Assembly: GCA_027074805.1 (NCBI GenBank)
Contig: JALTCK010000009.1
Location: 1 to 11,539, forward strand
DNA: 11,539 nucleotides
Reading direction: 5' to 3'
Source: Thermococcus sp.
GTDB taxonomy: Archaea > Methanobacteriota_B > Thermococci > Thermococcales > Thermococcaceae
Shown in pieces: positions 11,156 through 11,539 of the stretch; positions within the stretch are counted from its first letter, which is position 1; every line of letters starts with the position of its first letter. The translations under genes were made by a program, and so were the position numbers. The notes beneath the pieces were generated by a model. It made no database searches. It was given only the letters and a program-made list of their open reading frames with translations, and was not told the DNA's origin.

Positions 11156-11539
11156 TTATCGTCTCCTTCTTCCCAGGAGAACGCCGATGGGCACCCCAAT
11201 TCCAACACCTATCAATGCCGCGATTAAGCTGTCTGCCAACCTCTGATCCCAGTGTGTTTCCTTCCCAAGTGCAGTATTGCGAAGGTTCAAACGCTTCCGT
11301 TCATCTCCGGGCTTGGGAACCGGAATTGGAGGAGCGGAAAGGCAGCGTCGTGTTGTTCCGAAGGTCGTACCTGAAGATGACGTACTCAGGCTTCCTCGAG
11401 GGATTTATCGAGTCCGAGATCACCTCTAATTTTCTGTTCCTCCTCTCGTGAACGACGACGTACCTCATGCGGCCCTTTTCAGGGAACATGACGATTTTGA
11501 GATCTGCCGGGTAGACGTAAACCGCCTCTGGGTTGTCGA
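11156..11539 (-). pseudogene. C-terminal end of a membrane-anchored protein, split by an apparent +1 frameshift, truncated at the window edge
   Basis: From the right edge the minus strand reads an open frame (DNPEAVYVYPADLKIVMFPEKG and on to YVIFRYDLRNNTTLP) that ends at a TGA at 11303-11301. Beside its end, the +1 frame reads SAPPIPVPKPGDERKR, then WDQRLADSLIAALIGVGIGV, then PIGVLLGRRRR, with stop TAA at 11158-11156. That is a Pro-rich linker, a transmembrane helix with glycine spacing and a basic tail, the standard end of a surface-anchored Thermococcales protein. Removing one base from the run TTT (plus strand AAA, 11338-11340) joins the frames as LPSAPP. So this is one gene with a base insertion, a sequencing error, or a programmed shift. 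Sequons NNT and NTT support an extracellular location. The family is unknown. The N-terminus lies beyond the window. Confidence 0.7.

Overview
The window is almost certainly from a hyperthermophilic archaeon of the order Thermococcales, most likely Thermococcus. The evidence is a tungsten aldehyde:ferredoxin oxidoreductase, a Pyrococcus/Thermococcus-type ferredoxin with an Asp cluster ligand, the branched-chain polyamine synthase BpsA, a Tk-SP-like secreted subtilisin, archaeal BRE/TATA promoters (cgaaaactttatata, aaaggtttaaat), GGTG-type ribosome binding sites and oligo-T terminators. Several genes match the T. kodakarensis region that I recall as holding the SP protease, BpsA (TK1691) and ferredoxin (TK1694). 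Those assignments are from memory.

Layout. (1) 2-1648 (+) is aor, missing about 57 N-terminal residues at the left edge. (2) 1649-2129 is an AT-rich, repeat-bearing region ending in a strong promoter. (3) 2130-4085 (+) is a secreted subtilisin with two C-terminal beta-sandwich domains. It is followed after 49 nt by 4135-5871 (+), a secreted, C-terminally membrane-anchored alpha/alpha-toroid protein. (4) 5864-6919 (-) is bpsA, whose 3' end overlaps the toroid gene by 8 bp. (5) A compact divergent promoter serves bpsA and 7026-7766 (+), a PP-loop ATPase. (6) 7830-8360 (+) is a MIP18/SufT-like protein and 8596-8799 (+) a ferredoxin, each with its own promoter. (7) 8925-10106 (-) is nicotinate phosphoribosyltransferase. 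(8) 10347-11096 (+) is a glycosylation-site-rich lipoprotein of unknown function. (9) 11156-11539 (-) is the C-terminal end of a membrane-anchored protein. It enters from the right edge, is split over two reading frames by an apparent +1 shift, and is easy to miss.

How the genes fit together. AOR oxidises aldehydes from peptide fermentation and passes electrons to ferredoxin. The subtilisin would supply peptides from outside the cell, and the adjacent toroid protein is probably expressed with it and displayed at the cell surface. BpsA makes branched polyamines needed at high temperature. The MIP18-like protein and the PP-loop enzyme point to Fe-S maturation and possibly tRNA or cofactor sulfur chemistry. 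I see no CRISPR array, tRNA, rRNA, insertion sequence or prophage. The least explained parts are the protease/toroid pair with its repeat-rich upstream region, the PP-loop enzyme, and the lipoprotein with its frameshifted neighbour.
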